Source: Streptomyces mirabilis (GTDB taxonomy: Bacteria > Actinomycetota > Actinomycetes > Streptomycetales > Streptomycetaceae). From it: 64,000 bases of DNA. Location: assembly GCF_039503195.1 (NCBI RefSeq), contig NZ_JBCJKP010000001.1:3906001-3970000 (forward strand). Direction: 5' to 3'. The position numbers and the translations under genes are program-made. The notes below the pieces were generated by a model. The model did no database searches, was not told the DNA's origin, and saw nothing but the letters and a program-made list of their open reading frames with translations. Of this stretch, positions 1-8,102 are shown one piece after another (the first letter of the stretch is position 1; each line of letters opens with the position of its first letter).

Positions 1-625
1 CGTGCAGGGGGTTGACCTGCACGAATCCGGCGCCGAGCGCCCGGCCGGCCCAGGCGGTGAGTTCGGCGAGGTCGCCGAGGTCGCCCATGCCCCAGGAGCG
101 CCGGGAGAGGAGGGAGTAGAGCTGGACGAGAAGTCCGTACGTGCGTCCGGGCGGCGCGGGCAGCCGGGCGGGGGCGGCGACGAGGTGGGCCTCGGCGGTG
201 CGGCCGTCGGGGGCGGTGGCGTGCAGCGTGTGGACGCCGGGCGGAAGCTGCTCGGCGGCGGCGCGGGTCTCGCCCTGTTCGGTGGTGATGCGCAGGCGGG
301 TGCCGGTCGGCAGTCCGGCGAGCGCGGCGGGCGGGCTGGCGCCCCAGCACACCACCGTCGGCGGCAGCAGCCGCTCCCGTGTCTCGGCCTCGCTGGCGGC
401 GAGGGCCGCGCGGACGGCGTCCGGGGTGCTCGCGTCGACGCCGAGCGCCGCCAGGGCCGCGACGACCGCGGTGTCCGTGGCCGCGACCGTACGGTCGGGG
501 GAGGGGCTGTAGGAGGTGGCGACGCCGTGCAGTGCGGCGAGCCGCGCCAGCGGTGTGTGCGGGTCGGGAGGGCCGGCCGGCGAGGAGCCGGTGGGCGACG
601 GGTCCGCGGGCGGGCGAGGCGCCAT
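1..625 (-). CDS. malQ: 4-alpha-glucanotransferase (amylomaltase), 5' part, cut by window edge
   Basis: About 208 codons are visible, starting at ATG 625 and running off the left edge. The first 130 or so residues are a low-complexity, Ala/Pro-rich N-terminal extension. After them comes the recognisable start of the GH77 domain: YGLLVQLYSLLSRRSWGMGD, then GDLAELTAWA, then GFVQVNPLH, which is the typical WGxGDxxDL...FVQxNPLH region of MalQ. Members of this family transfer maltosyl/glucan units between alpha-1,4-glucans in cytoplasmic maltodextrin metabolism. The catalytic residues lie beyond the window. The start codon follows the TAG stop of the upstream small gene at once (TAG-ATG), so translation is probably coupled to it. 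Confidence 0.88.
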   Translation of the reverse strand, partial: MAPRPPADPSPTGSSPAGPPDPHTPLARLAALHGVATSYSPSPDRTVAATDTAVVAALAALGVDASTPDAVRAALAASEAETRERLLPPTVVCWGASPPAALAGLPTGTRLRITTEQGETRAAAEQLPPGVHTLHATAPDGRTAEAHLVAAPARLPAPPGRTYGLLVQLYSLLSRRSWGMGDLGDLAELTAWAGRALGAGFVQVNPLH

Positions 626-865
626 CTATACCCCCGAGATGTCCGTGGCGGCGCCGGTGGAGACGGGCTCGCTGGTCAGGTGCGCGGCGTCGGCCAGCGG
701 CGGTTCACTGGTCAGCGGCTCGGCGTCGGGGAGGGGAGGTTCGCTGGTCAGCGGCGGTTCGACGGAGGCGCCCTCGGCGCTGAAGACGCACGCGTGGGGC
801 TCGACGGGGGGCTCCGTCGGGCGTTTGGAAAGGGCCGAGAGCAGAAGGTGTGCCGATGCGGCCAC
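626..865 (-). CDS. Small hypothetical protein upstream of malQ (79 aa)
   Basis: I do not recognise a family. The start is GTG 865, chosen because a perfect AAGGAGG lies six bases upstream; such a match is rarely accidental. The N-terminus (MAASAHLLLSALSKRPTEPP) is followed by an acidic, Pro/Ser/Thr-rich tail with three imperfect copies of LTSEPPLPDAE-like units. There is no signal peptide or membrane segment, so it is probably a disordered cytoplasmic peptide. Its stop abuts the malQ ATG, which implies co-transcription and coupled translation. A regulatory role for malQ is possible but is only inferred from position. Confidence 0.62.
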   Translation of the reverse strand: MAASAHLLLSALSKRPTEPPVEPHACVFSAEGASVEPPLTSEPPLPDAEPLTSEPPLADAAHLTSEPVSTGAATDISGV

Positions 866-1059
866 GGTGGCCTCCTTGTCGTGTACGTCGCGTACGGGAC
901 GGGCGGGTTACCGCAGCCCTACCCAGCGGGCGCCACGACAGACGTACACGGACGAACAACGTGCTTCTGGTCACATTCCGCCCCCGCGCGAGGCCGCCGG
1001 CGTGACGCGTCCAATTCGCCCCACATATCCCCTATTGAATTGACTTGAATCGACCTATC

Positions 1060-1119
1060 CCGCCCGCGGGAAGGGGGCGGTCGCAAGCGGCTGTCGCCGC
1101 CGGAGGGTCAAGCGGCGAC
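1060..1119 (-). terminator. Two hairpins at the 3' end of the ABC operon
   Basis: An eight-base perfect stem (GTCGCCGC at 1093-1100 with GCGGCGAC at 1112-1119) surrounds the stop codon of the ABC ATPase gene. A second stem (CCGCCC at 1060-1065 with GGGCGG at 1075-1080) lies just downstream. There is no U-tract, which is common for Streptomyces terminators. Function is inferred. Confidence 0.4.
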
Positions 1120-1851
1120 GCCCCGGCTTCTGAGCAGTTCGGTGTACGCGGCTTCGGCGGCGCGTCCGGCGAGGGTTCCGGGCGGGGTGTGGGTCAGGAA
1201 GGTGTCGGTGTTCCCGTGGTGGAGGACCGTCCCCCCGTACATGACGGTGACGTGGTCCGCCTCCTCGGCGAGGTCGGCGACGTCGTGCGTGGACAGCAGG
1301 ACCCGCACGTCGCCGGTCAGGCCGCGCAGGATGTCGCGGAACACGCGGCGCTGGTAGGGGTCCATGCCGGCGGTGGGCTCGTCCAGCAACAGGACCTGCG
1401 CTCCGTGCACGAGCGCCCCCGCGACGCCGACACGCCGCAACTGGCCGCCGGAGAGCCGGTTCGTGCGGGTGTCGGTCTGGTCGGCCAGCTCCACCTTCAG
1501 GAGGGCCTTGCGGGCCTGCTTCCAGGCGTCGGCACGGTTCATGCCCTTGAGCCAGCCGATGTAGGCGACGTACTCACGCGCCGTGAGCGTGGGCATGGGC
1601 ACGATGTCCTGCGGCATCCAGGCGACAGCCCGCCGGTACGCCGACGTGCCCGCCGACCCGCCGTCCAGGGTCACGCGTCCCTTCTGCGGTGTGGTCACCG
1701 AGGCCGCGAGCTTCAGCAGGGTGGATTTGCCGGCGCCGTTGGGACCGAGCAGGACGGTGAGGCCGTCCGGCAGGGCGTAGGAGAAGTCCTCCAGGACCGG
1801 CCGCTTCCAGCGCCGGTAGCCGTAGGTGCAGTTGCTGAGTTCGAGTGTCAC
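1108..1851 (-). CDS. ABC transporter ATP-binding protein
   Basis: The product is a 247-residue single ABC domain. It has Walker A GPNGAGKST (about 36-44), a Q-loop region near MPQD, signature LSGGQLRR (about 132-139), Walker B VLLLDEPTAG (about 150-159) and a switch His in STHD. It resembles the ATPase subunits of CcmA/YadG-type export or membrane-modifying systems, and would drive the membrane proteins encoded upstream. The GTG start at 1851 has GAGGA upstream and overlaps the previous stop (GTGA). An open frame continues upstream of this GTG, but it is the reverse-frame shadow of the preceding gene. The substrate is unknown. Confidence 0.87.
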   Translation of the reverse strand: MTLELSNCTYGYRRWKRPVLEDFSYALPDGLTVLLGPNGAGKSTLLKLAASVTTPQKGRVTLDGGSAGTSAYRRAVAWMPQDIVPMPTLTAREYVAYIGWLKGMNRADAWKQARKALLKVELADQTDTRTNRLSGGQLRRVGVAGALVHGAQVLLLDEPTAGMDPYQRRVFRDILRGLTGDVRVLLSTHDVADLAEEADHVTVMYGGTVLHHGNTDTFLTHTPPGTLAGRAAEAAYTELLRSRGVAA

Positions 1852-2426
1852 GCTGTTTTCCTCGACGAACGGATCTGGGCGGCAAGGCCGATGGCGAACA
1901 CCGCCAGGGAGGCGGCTGCCGCATACGGGTTGTCCGCGGGGAGCGCGATGACGGTCCAGAGGTGCGGCACGTTCCCTCGGAACCCCACGAGTACGACGGT
2001 GAGCAGCCAGCCCACTGGGATCATCACCGCCGTCTGACCCGCCCATGCCCGTCCGAGCAGCATCAGGCCGGTCAGGAACACCGCGTTGCGGCCCCCGGCC
2101 GTGGCCGCGGCCGAACCCTGCACGGCGGCGATGAGAACGCCGCACAGCACGGCCGCGGCCATGACCGTGGCGACGAGCCCGTTGTCGAGCCGCGTCAGGG
2201 ACCGGACGCCGGAAACCTCGGCCGCGGGAAGCCTCGATTCCAGAACCGCCATCAGGAAGGCGAGCAGCGGGACGGGGACGAACAGCGAGAGCGCGACCCG
2301 GGGGCTGCCGACGAGGGACGGCAGCAGCACCGTGGTGCCCTGCACCACGTACAGTCCGGCGCCGAAGACAAGCAGGGCGAGCGGCAGCAGCAGGTGTCCC
2401 CGGCGGGCCTTGAACCACCACGTCAC
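1848..2426 (-). CDS. Hypothetical membrane protein of ABC operon (192 aa)
   Basis: The protein is strongly hydrophobic, with about five predicted helices (near residues 12-30, 43-62, 85-105, 118-142 and 160-180). It starts at ATG 2426, which overlaps the stop of the upstream gene (ATGA), and its own stop overlaps the GTG of the ATPase gene. The position between a larger membrane protein and an ATPase suggests a permease subunit. I see no family motif beyond hydrophobicity. Confidence 0.75.
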   Translation of the reverse strand: MTWWFKARRGHLLLPLALLVFGAGLYVVQGTTVLLPSLVGSPRVALSLFVPVPLLAFLMAVLESRLPAAEVSGVRSLTRLDNGLVATVMAAAVLCGVLIAAVQGSAAATAGGRNAVFLTGLMLLGRAWAGQTAVMIPVGWLLTVVLVGFRGNVPHLWTVIALPADNPYAAAASLAVFAIGLAAQIRSSRKTA

Positions 2427-3703
2427 GAGGCCTTCGCCTCACAGGTGTCGAGCGTCTGCCTGATCCACTTGGCCTGATCGGCCCGCGGCTCGGCCAGCAC
2501 CTTGGTGACGGTGGCCTCTACCTGCTTCTCCAGCTTCTGGGCCAGGGGATCCAGGCCCTCCTGCTCCCGGCGTTTCCGGTAGGCCTGCTCCTGGCCGGTC
2601 TTCAGGGCCCCCCACAGCCAGGCCGAGTGGGCGGAAAGGGCAGGGACCTGCTCACAGCGGAAATGCAGGGTTCGCACCATGATCTGATACACCGCGTCAC
2701 CGCTCTGCACCGGGCCGGTCAGCTCCATGCGCCACACCGTGTCCGTGGAGGGCTTCTGCCGACGCCCGTCGACGTAGCTGTCGGTGATCAGACGGGGTTG
2801 CGCCGAGGTCGCCCCGGCGTCACGCAGCACGCGCAGCGCGTTCGCGGTGTCGCGCTGAACCTGCGGAAGCGCTCGCGAGTCGAACTCCGGTACACACATG
2901 CGCGGCGCGCCGCCCACGCACTTCATCTCCACGTGCCCACCGGTGAGGGGCGGAGTGGCCGACCAGTCGACGGCTGTGCGGTAGGCCCCGAGGACACCGC
3001 CGACGGCCACCACGGCGGCGACCACGACCCGCAGCGCGCGCCACCCGTAGGGCAGCCACAGGATCATCAGCCCGACGGCTATGCCGCCGGCCAGCAGCAC
3101 GGGCACCGCCGCCGTGACGAGGCTGGGCACCTCTCCGAAACCGAGGGTGTCGAACTGTCCGGAAACATGGCGGGGCCAGTAGGGCAGCACCGCCCTGGTG
3201 AAGGCGACGGTGATCCAGTCGGCCACGGCCAGGATCGGCGTGGCGATGACGCGGGGGATCCAGCAGCCGACGGCGAATCCGAGGACGGCGTGCGCGACGC
3301 ACAGAACCATCCCGGCGAGCGGCAGCCGCAGGCTGTCGAGGGTCGGCGCGGTCGCCGATCGCGCCAGTGAGACCGCCGGGGGGAGCAGCAGGACGAGCCA
3401 GGACAGCACGATCACCGGAGCAAGGGCATTGGCCGCGATGCGGTAACGCGAACGGGCCGGCGCCAGCGCCCATATCCGGGCGCTCCTCAGACGTCCACTC
3501 TCCCAGCAGGCAAGTCCCGCTGCCGCCGCGTAAGCCAACGCATAGAGAGTTTGCAGCGGCTCCGCGACAAGGCTCGGCGCATAATGGTAATAGCTTGAGA
3601 GAGGGGCCGTTTCTCCTACCACATAGTAAAGGAACGTCAATAGGAGAATGACGGGGGCAGCCCATCGCACGCTACCGCTGCGCAGACTGGTGCTGAATTT
3701 CAT
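2423..3703 (-). CDS. Membrane protein with C-terminal extracytoplasmic-type domain, first gene of ABC operon
   Basis: The product has 426 residues. The N-terminal half carries about six transmembrane segments (near 14-32, 46-63, 89-110, 131-150, 195-215 and 222-242). The C-terminal ~180 residues are soluble, contain four Cys residues (MKCVGGAPRMC, FRCEQ, DTCEAKAS) and are rich in charged helices near the end. I associate this layout with the DUF7224-type membrane partner of actinobacterial ABC systems, but that is from memory. It is the first gene of a three-gene operon joined by four-base overlaps. Its upstream spacer is only 69 bp and contains a perfect hairpin. Confidence 0.75.
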   Translation of the reverse strand: MKFSTSLRSGSVRWAAPVILLLTFLYYVVGETAPLSSYYHYAPSLVAEPLQTLYALAYAAAAGLACWESGRLRSARIWALAPARSRYRIAANALAPVIVLSWLVLLLPPAVSLARSATAPTLDSLRLPLAGMVLCVAHAVLGFAVGCWIPRVIATPILAVADWITVAFTRAVLPYWPRHVSGQFDTLGFGEVPSLVTAAVPVLLAGGIAVGLMILWLPYGWRALRVVVAAVVAVGGVLGAYRTAVDWSATPPLTGGHVEMKCVGGAPRMCVPEFDSRALPQVQRDTANALRVLRDAGATSAQPRLITDSYVDGRRQKPSTDTVWRMELTGPVQSGDAVYQIMVRTLHFRCEQVPALSAHSAWLWGALKTGQEQAYRKRREQEGLDPLAQKLEKQVEATVTKVLAEPRADQAKWIRQTLDTCEAKAS

Positions 3704-3734
3704 TGAGTCTCACTGAACCACTCGTCGGCCGGAC

Positions 3735-3759
3735 AGGGGTGCCCTGACAGGGCACCCCT
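3735..3759 (-). terminator. Perfect 10-bp hairpin between secreted-protein gene and ABC operon
   Basis: AGGGGTGCCC (3735-3744), loop TGACA, then GGGCACCCCT (3750-3759). It lies 13 bases after the stop of the secreted-protein gene and 31 bases before the start of the three-gene ABC operon on the same strand. It could be a full terminator, or a partial one that lets some transcription continue into the operon. Confidence 0.75.
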
Positions 3760-3772
3760 CAGAGCTGTGATG

Positions 3773-4195
3773 TCAGCCGTCGACCTTGGTGGTGTCCACG
3801 ACGAGCTTGCTCACGCTGAGCTGCGGCCCGAAGGTGGATCCACCGATCTTCATGATCTGGAAGTAGTAGTCTCTCTTGCCGGACGGCAGGTCGGTCCACT
3901 CGCCGTTGCTGACGCCACCGTTGAAGCAGGCGGTGTACGTCTTGTTGTCGTACGCCTTGTCGGGCGCGAGAGAGATGTCGTTCCAGACCTGCACGTCGGT
4001 GCTCTTCGAGCCGTCGGTCGTGCAGCCGTGGAAGGTGATCTGCGAGTACAGCTCGTCCGACCAGCGACGGGACTCGAAGCCCACGCTCGCGCCCGTGATG
4101 GAGCTCTCCCAGTTGGCCTCGGCGATGGGGGCCAGGGCAAGGGTGATCACAGCCGCCGTGCCGGCCACCATGGATATACGTGCACCACGCTTCAT
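3773..4195 (-). CDS. Small secreted protein (140 aa)
   Basis: An N-terminal signal peptide is clear: Lys/Arg-rich start, a hydrophobic stretch (about 8-25), then cleavage near AEAN. The mature part is about 113 residues, with two Cys (in FHGCTTDG and TACFNGG) that may form one disulfide. It looks like a compact beta-rich domain (repeated short WSDELYSQITF, DYYFQIMKIG strands). I do not recognise the family. The start is ATG 4195, with GAGGAGAG about six bases upstream. Downstream on the same strand lie a strong hairpin and then the ABC operon, so the exporter and this protein may be functionally linked. Confidence 0.8.
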   Translation of the reverse strand: MKRGARISMVAGTAAVITLALAPIAEANWESSITGASVGFESRRWSDELYSQITFHGCTTDGSKSTDVQVWNDISLAPDKAYDNKTYTACFNGGVSNGEWTDLPSGKRDYYFQIMKIGGSTFGPQLSVSKLVVDTTKVDG

Positions 4196-4294
4196 TTTTT
4201 ATTCTCTCCTCGTAAAGCACGGGGAAAGGTAATCGTAAAGTAGAAAACGTCCTCCCCCGTGCGTCTTCAGGGCTACCGCCCGAGATCCAAAGTT

Positions 4295-4306
4295 ATCAGC
4301 GCTGAT
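4295..4306. promoter_or_regulatory. 12-bp perfect palindrome upstream of the secreted-protein gene
   Basis: ATCAGCGCTGAT is a perfect inverted repeat about 100 bp upstream of the ATG at 4195, in an unusually AT-rich stretch for this genome. It could be an operator. No regulator gene for it is identified. Confidence 0.28.
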
Positions 4307-5036
4307 CATGAACGGTCAACCTTCCGTTTGCCTCACGGTGGTTGCATTCGCCTCGTCCATGTGCGTACGGGTTTGGATTCGTGGCCAGAAATATGCCGAG
4401 GTAGTCCACATTGACCTTGATGCCCCAGCAGCCGCGGCGGGTCGAAGCAATCCCCGTCGGCGAGTCTGCGGCAGCAAAGAGGGAGCGATCAATGCTGGTA
4501 ATGGCGGAGCAAAGTTCGACTTTGCACTCATAGCGACAGTGAAGGCGTCGACGGCCGGCACAACCATGGCCCCAGGTGGACGTCACGCCGGTTCGCCCGC
4601 GCGATTCCGACGGAGGGGGACGCAGCGGTCCGCTCCATGATCAAAAGGATCTTCGAACCGTACTCGTCCCGGCCGACGCACCCGCCGTGACCGCCGCCGT
4701 GCCCCTGTCCACCCGCCGCCGGGGGCCGGCCACGCAGATCGCCGCCAGGGTGCCGCGGGCCGTTACTCGGCCGGGCCCAGCTCCTGAAATCGGCCCTGCC
4801 ACTGCTGCGGCGCTCGGTGCACCCGGCACAGCCGCGCTACGCCCGACCTGCGGGACACGGCCGCCCTGCCCTGCCACACGGCCGTCCCGCCCTGCGCACA
4901 CGGCCGTCCCGCCCTGCGGACACGGCCGGTTCCCCGGGAGGCACGGGGTCCTCCTGGGGAGCGGAAACGGGGCGGCGGGGATATCCGGGCTGCCGTACGA
5001 CGCACCAGGCCTTGTGGGCCGTACAAGCAACACGAA
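4307..5036. other. Intergenic stretch without a supported gene
   Basis: The first ~250 bp are comparatively AT-rich. The remainder is very GC-rich and contains a short tandem repeat (4855-4929). Open frames on both strands here lack ribosome sites, family motifs and gene-like codon bias, so I call none of them. Confidence 0.55.
4855..4929. repeat. 22-bp tandem repeat, about 3.5 copies
   Basis: The unit ACACGGCCGTCCCGCCCTGC plus two bases (GC or GG) starts at 4855 (21 bp, diverged), 4876, 4898 and 4920 (partial). The second and third copies differ by one base. It lies in non-coding DNA downstream of the HNH gene. Confidence 0.8.
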
Positions 5037-5075
5037 GGCCCGGATCGTCAGGCGGAAATGCCGTCGATCCGGGCC
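5037..5075 (-). terminator. 11-bp stem spanning the end of the HNH gene
   Basis: GGCCCGGATCG (5037-5047) pairs perfectly with CGATCCGGGCC (5065-5075), with a 17-base loop that contains the stop codon. It probably ends transcription of the HNH gene. Confidence 0.5.
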
Positions 5076-5584
5076 ATCGCATCCTCCGCGCCGTACGGCT
5101 GCAGGTAGGGCAGCCAGCGCGGGTCCCTATGCCCCGTTCCGATGATGCGCCAGGCGAGCCCCGTCGGCGGGGCGGGTTTGTGGCGCAGGCGCCAGCCGAT
5201 CTCGACCAGGTGGCGGTCGGCCTTGGTGTGGTTGCAGCGGCGGCATGACGCCACCACGTTGTCCCAGGCGTGCTGACCTCCGCGGGAGCGCGGGATGACG
5301 TGGTCGACGCTGGTTGCGACGCCACCGCAGTACATGCACCGGCCGCCGTCGCGGGCGAACAGTGCCCGACGGGTCAGCGGAACGGGCCCCCTGTAAGGGA
5401 CCCGTACGAACCTCTTCAGCCGGACCACGCTGGGTGCGGGGACAGTAACGGTCTCGCTGTGCATGAAGGCGCCGGATTCCTCGAGGCAGATGGCCTTGTT
5501 CTCAAGGACGAGGACGAGCGCGCGGCGGAGCGGTACGACGCCGAGTGGCTCGTACGACGCGTTGAGGACCAGGACGTGCGGCAC
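5048..5584 (-). CDS. HNH endonuclease family protein
   Basis: The product has 178 residues. The start is GTG 5584, with AAGGAGG seven bases upstream; the open frame extends 60 codons further, but the conserved family start is the VPHVLVLNASYEPLG segment. The C-terminal half carries the HNH/zinc motif: CMYCGG, then HVIPRSRGG, then NVVASCRRCNHTKADR, i.e. two CxxC pairs and the His/Asn/His core (about 95-150). Members are widespread in actinobacteria as single genes. They are predicted metal-dependent DNA nucleases, and the physiological substrate is unknown to me. The gene is transcribed divergently from the MscS gene. Confidence 0.9.
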   Translation of the reverse strand: MPHVLVLNASYEPLGVVPLRRALVLVLENKAICLEESGAFMHSETVTVPAPSVVRLKRFVRVPYRGPVPLTRRALFARDGGRCMYCGGVATSVDHVIPRSRGGQHAWDNVVASCRRCNHTKADRHLVEIGWRLRHKPAPPTGLAWRIIGTGHRDPRWLPYLQPYGAEDAMARIDGISA

Positions 5585-5857
5585 GGATGCCTCCTTGTAC
5601 GCCGGCGGCGCGTGGCTCGCGCCGGGACGATCTGCAGTCAGTCTCCCCTCTTGCCTGGTGGAAGCGCCACCATGTCCCGGTAACGGGCTGGGAGTGTTTT
5701 CGACCACACCCTCTTTCATCCCCAGGTGAGTACGGTCTCTCCCTGGAACATTGCAACGATCCACACACGATGCCCCGTTAGTGTGGTGGTTCTGCCCGCC
5801 GCTGTCCTCACATGTCCCCGAGCCGCGGGCGGACCGCTACGCCTGGAGGTACCTGCC

Positions 5858-6967
5858 GTGTTCTTGACCGCCCTGTTGGCCTCGGGGTCCACCCCGTCGC
5901 CGTCCCCCTCGGCGACGACGGACCCGACGACCGCCACGCTTCAGGACGCCCAGCAGAGCGCGACCAACGCCGCCAGCTGGGTCGAGCAGAACTGGTCCAC
6001 GTGGCTGGCGATCGGTCTGCGCGTCCTGTTGATCCTGGTGATCGCTGGGGTACTGAGAGTGGTGGTGCGGCGGGCGATCACCAAGCTGATAGATCGCATG
6101 ACCCGCACGGTCCAGGCGGTCGACGGCACGGCCCTGGGCGGCCTGCTGGTGAACGTCGAGCGCCGCCGGCAGCGCTCGCAGGCGATCGGCTCGGTCCTCC
6201 GCTCGGTCGCGTCCTTCCTGATCATGGGCACCGCCGCGCTGATGATCCTGGGCACGTTCCAGATCAACCTGGCCCCGCTGCTGGCCTCCGCCGGTGTCGC
6301 GGGTGTGGCGATCGGTTTCGGCGCCCGCAACCTGGTCACGGACTTCCTCTCCGGCGTCTTCATGATCCTTGAGGACCAGTACGGCGTCGGCGACACGATC
6401 GACGCGGGGGTCGCCTCCGGCGAGGTCATAGAGGTGGGCCTGCGCGTGACGAAGCTGCGCGGCGACAACGGCGAGATCTGGTACGTCCGCAACGGCGAGG
6501 TCAAACGCATCGGCAACCTCTCCCAGGGCTGGGCCACGGCCGGCGTCGACGTCACGGTCCGCTCGCACGAGGACCTGGACAAGGTGAAGCGCACCCTCGA
6601 CGAGGTCGCCGAGGCGATGACCAAGGAAGAGCCCTGGAACGAGCGCCTGTGGGGCCCCATCGAGGTCCTCGGCCTGGACAGCGTCCTGCTCGACTCGATG
6701 GTCGTCCGCCTCTCGGCGAAGACCATGCCCGGCAAGTCCCTCTCCGTCGAACGCGAACTCCGCTGGCGCGTCAAGCGCGCCTTCGACGCCGCGGACATCC
6801 GCATCGTCGGGGGCCCCACGGTGCCCCCGGAGGAGGAGCCCGTCGACCCGTCCGCCGCGGTGGCGGCCCCGTCGGTCCTCGGCAACCCCGCCTCCCCCCA
6901 GTCGGAGGCGACCGCCCCCATCCCGGCCCCCGCCTCGGCCCCCGCCACGTCGAGCGCGCCGAAGTAG
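5858..6967 (+). CDS. Small-conductance mechanosensitive ion channel (MscS family)
   Basis: The product has 369 residues from GTG 5858, chosen because GGAGGT lies seven bases upstream. Three transmembrane helices are seen near residues 49-70, 112-132 and 140-165. The last is the pore-lining Gly/Ala-rich helix (ASAGVAGVAIGFGARNLVTD) that defines MscS. The cytoplasmic vestibule follows (FMILEDQYGVGDTI, then EVIEVGLRVTKLR), and the tail is Pro/Ala-rich and disordered. MscS channels open under membrane tension and release solutes during osmotic downshock. A strong terminator follows 20 bp after the stop. Confidence 0.92.
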   Translation: MFLTALLASGSTPSPSPSATTDPTTATLQDAQQSATNAASWVEQNWSTWLAIGLRVLLILVIAGVLRVVVRRAITKLIDRMTRTVQAVDGTALGGLLVNVERRRQRSQAIGSVLRSVASFLIMGTAALMILGTFQINLAPLLASAGVAGVAIGFGARNLVTDFLSGVFMILEDQYGVGDTIDAGVASGEVIEVGLRVTKLRGDNGEIWYVRNGEVKRIGNLSQGWATAGVDVTVRSHEDLDKVKRTLDEVAEAMTKEEPWNERLWGPIEVLGLDSVLLDSMVVRLSAKTMPGKSLSVERELRWRVKRAFDAADIRIVGGPTVPPEEEPVDPSAAVAAPSVLGNPASPQSEATAPIPAPASAPATSSAPK

Positions 6968-6986
6968 GCCCCGGCCGTACGTGACA

Positions 6987-7021
6987 GGGGGCGGCACCCG
7001 GGTGTTCCGGGCGCCGCCCCC
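6987..7021 (+). terminator. Rho-independent-type hairpin after MscS gene
   Basis: GGGGGCGGC (6987-6995) pairs with GCCGCCCCC (7013-7021), 20 bases after the stop codon. There is no clear U-tract. Confidence 0.75.
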
Positions 7022-7109
7022 GCTCACGTAGGAGCAGGTCCACAGCTCCGGCATCAGCCGTCGATTCACGTACGGCGATCTCGTCGACCGGCCGCTCGAC
7101 CTCACATGC

Positions 7110-7919
7110 TCAGCCGTCAGCCGGTCCGCTCACGCCCCTCGCGTAGAACTTCCCCACATAGGCGCCGGAAGGAAGGTCGCTCTCCCGCATGAGCGCGAAG
7201 ACCTCGGCCCCCTCCCCCGGCGCCCCGCCGTTCCGGAACGCCTCGGCGAAGCCGGTGTACTCGGTCTCCCCCAGCGCCGCGCGGTACTCGCCCGCCTCGG
7301 CCTCCGCGCAGCCGATGGCCTCGTCCGGGGAGCCGGCGGTCCACAGCGTCACCCGCTCCTCGTAGACACCCAGTTCACGATGGCGGAAGACACACCGAAC
7401 GCCGTACCACGACCGCTCATCCACGGACGGTCCCGGACTCCAGCCCGGTCGCCCCGGCTGTCTGGCACACCGCGGCGAACGAGGACCCCTTGCCCAGTCC
7501 GGCCACCCCCAGAAGTCCTCACCGTCCCGGACGACGTCCCCCGAGGGCGCGTCGAAGGACATCGAGCCCCAGACGGACTGCTTCCCCCACCCGGGACGCC
7601 ACCGGAAGTGGATCTCCTCCTGGCCCTTCTCGGCCACGAGGAACGCCCGCTCCGATGCCGCCAGCTTTTCGCGGACCCGCTCCTGCCACCCGTCCGAGAC
7701 CGGCACCGGGCGCAGGACGTGCGTCTGCCGGTCGTCCAGCGCCTCGGCGGAGAGCGGGATGCCGACCGCACCGGCCCGGCGCCGCAGCGACCGCACTATG
7801 AACAACAACCTGCGAAGGTGACCGCGTATCGACCCCGCCGCCATCCCCCTCCGGCGTCGCATCACCGTCCCAACGGCGCAGATCACCCCAGAGCTCCGCA
7901 CCCCCTCCCACCTGTACAT
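7110..7919 (-). CDS. Hypothetical protein, start uncertain (up to 269 aa)
   Basis: The C-terminal third (WYGVRCVFRH... LPSGAYVGKFY) resembles the small DUF4288-type fold found in many bacteria. The middle (QTHVLRPVPVSDGWQERV, VWGSMSFDAPSGDVV) is Trp-rich and soluble. The first ~45 residues are Arg-rich and read like untranslated shadow, so the real start may be well inside, for instance near 7800. No convincing ribosome site marks any start. A Pro/Arg-rich stretch around residues 145-165 breaks the conservation-like pattern and could mark a local frame problem. No function is proposed. Confidence 0.5.
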   Translation of the reverse strand: MYRWEGVRSSGVICAVGTVMRRRRGMAAGSIRGHLRRLLFIVRSLRRRAGAVGIPLSAEALDDRQTHVLRPVPVSDGWQERVREKLAASERAFLVAEKGQEEIHFRWRPGWGKQSVWGSMSFDAPSGDVVRDGEDFWGWPDWARGPRSPRCARQPGRPGWSPGPSVDERSWYGVRCVFRHRELGVYEERVTLWTAGSPDEAIGCAEAEAGEYRAALGETEYTGFAEAFRNGGAPGEGAEVFALMRESDLPSGAYVGKFYARGVSGPADG

Positions 7920-7942
7920 CTGCCGATCGTGACGAGGCCGTG

Positions 7943-8068
7943 ATGCGTCCGGGGCGCGCCCTCGAAATGCGCAACGACATGGGGCCGGACGACGCCTCGA
8001 GCTGCACCACGACGTCCACGACCGCCACGGGCACGGGCACGGCCACGGGCGACCACGTCGACGTGTGA
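7943..8068 (+). CDS. Possible small ORF (41 aa), Thr/Gly-rich tail
   Basis: ATG 7943 (or GTG 7940) has GACGAGG just upstream. Third codon positions are almost all G/C, as in real genes here. The peptide has one Cys and a Thr/Gly-rich tail (TTTSTTATGTGTATG). A very strong hairpin starts 35 bases after the stop, which is its only support beyond codon use. No homology is recognised. Confidence 0.25.
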   Translation: MRPGRALEMRNDMGPDDASSCTTTSTTATGTGTATGDHVDV

Positions 8069-8102
8069 CCGAGGACAGGCCCTCCCCCGACTCACCCCAA
8101 GT

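Noticed and set aside
4308..4640. 110-codon plus-strand frame in the AT-richer intergenic region
   Set aside because: It lacks a ribosome site and codon bias typical of this genome; it overlaps an equally open minus-strand frame, so neither is supported.
4641..5033. 130-codon minus-strand frame downstream of the HNH gene
   Set aside because: It encodes Gly/Pro/Arg repeats that simply translate the 22-bp tandem repeat, and it has no ribosome site or motif.
7943..8068. Idea that the Thr/Gly-rich small ORF is a RiPP (lanthipeptide-like) precursor
   Set aside because: There is only one Cys, and no modification enzyme or transporter lies nearby; the neighbours are a hypothetical gene and the csn operon.
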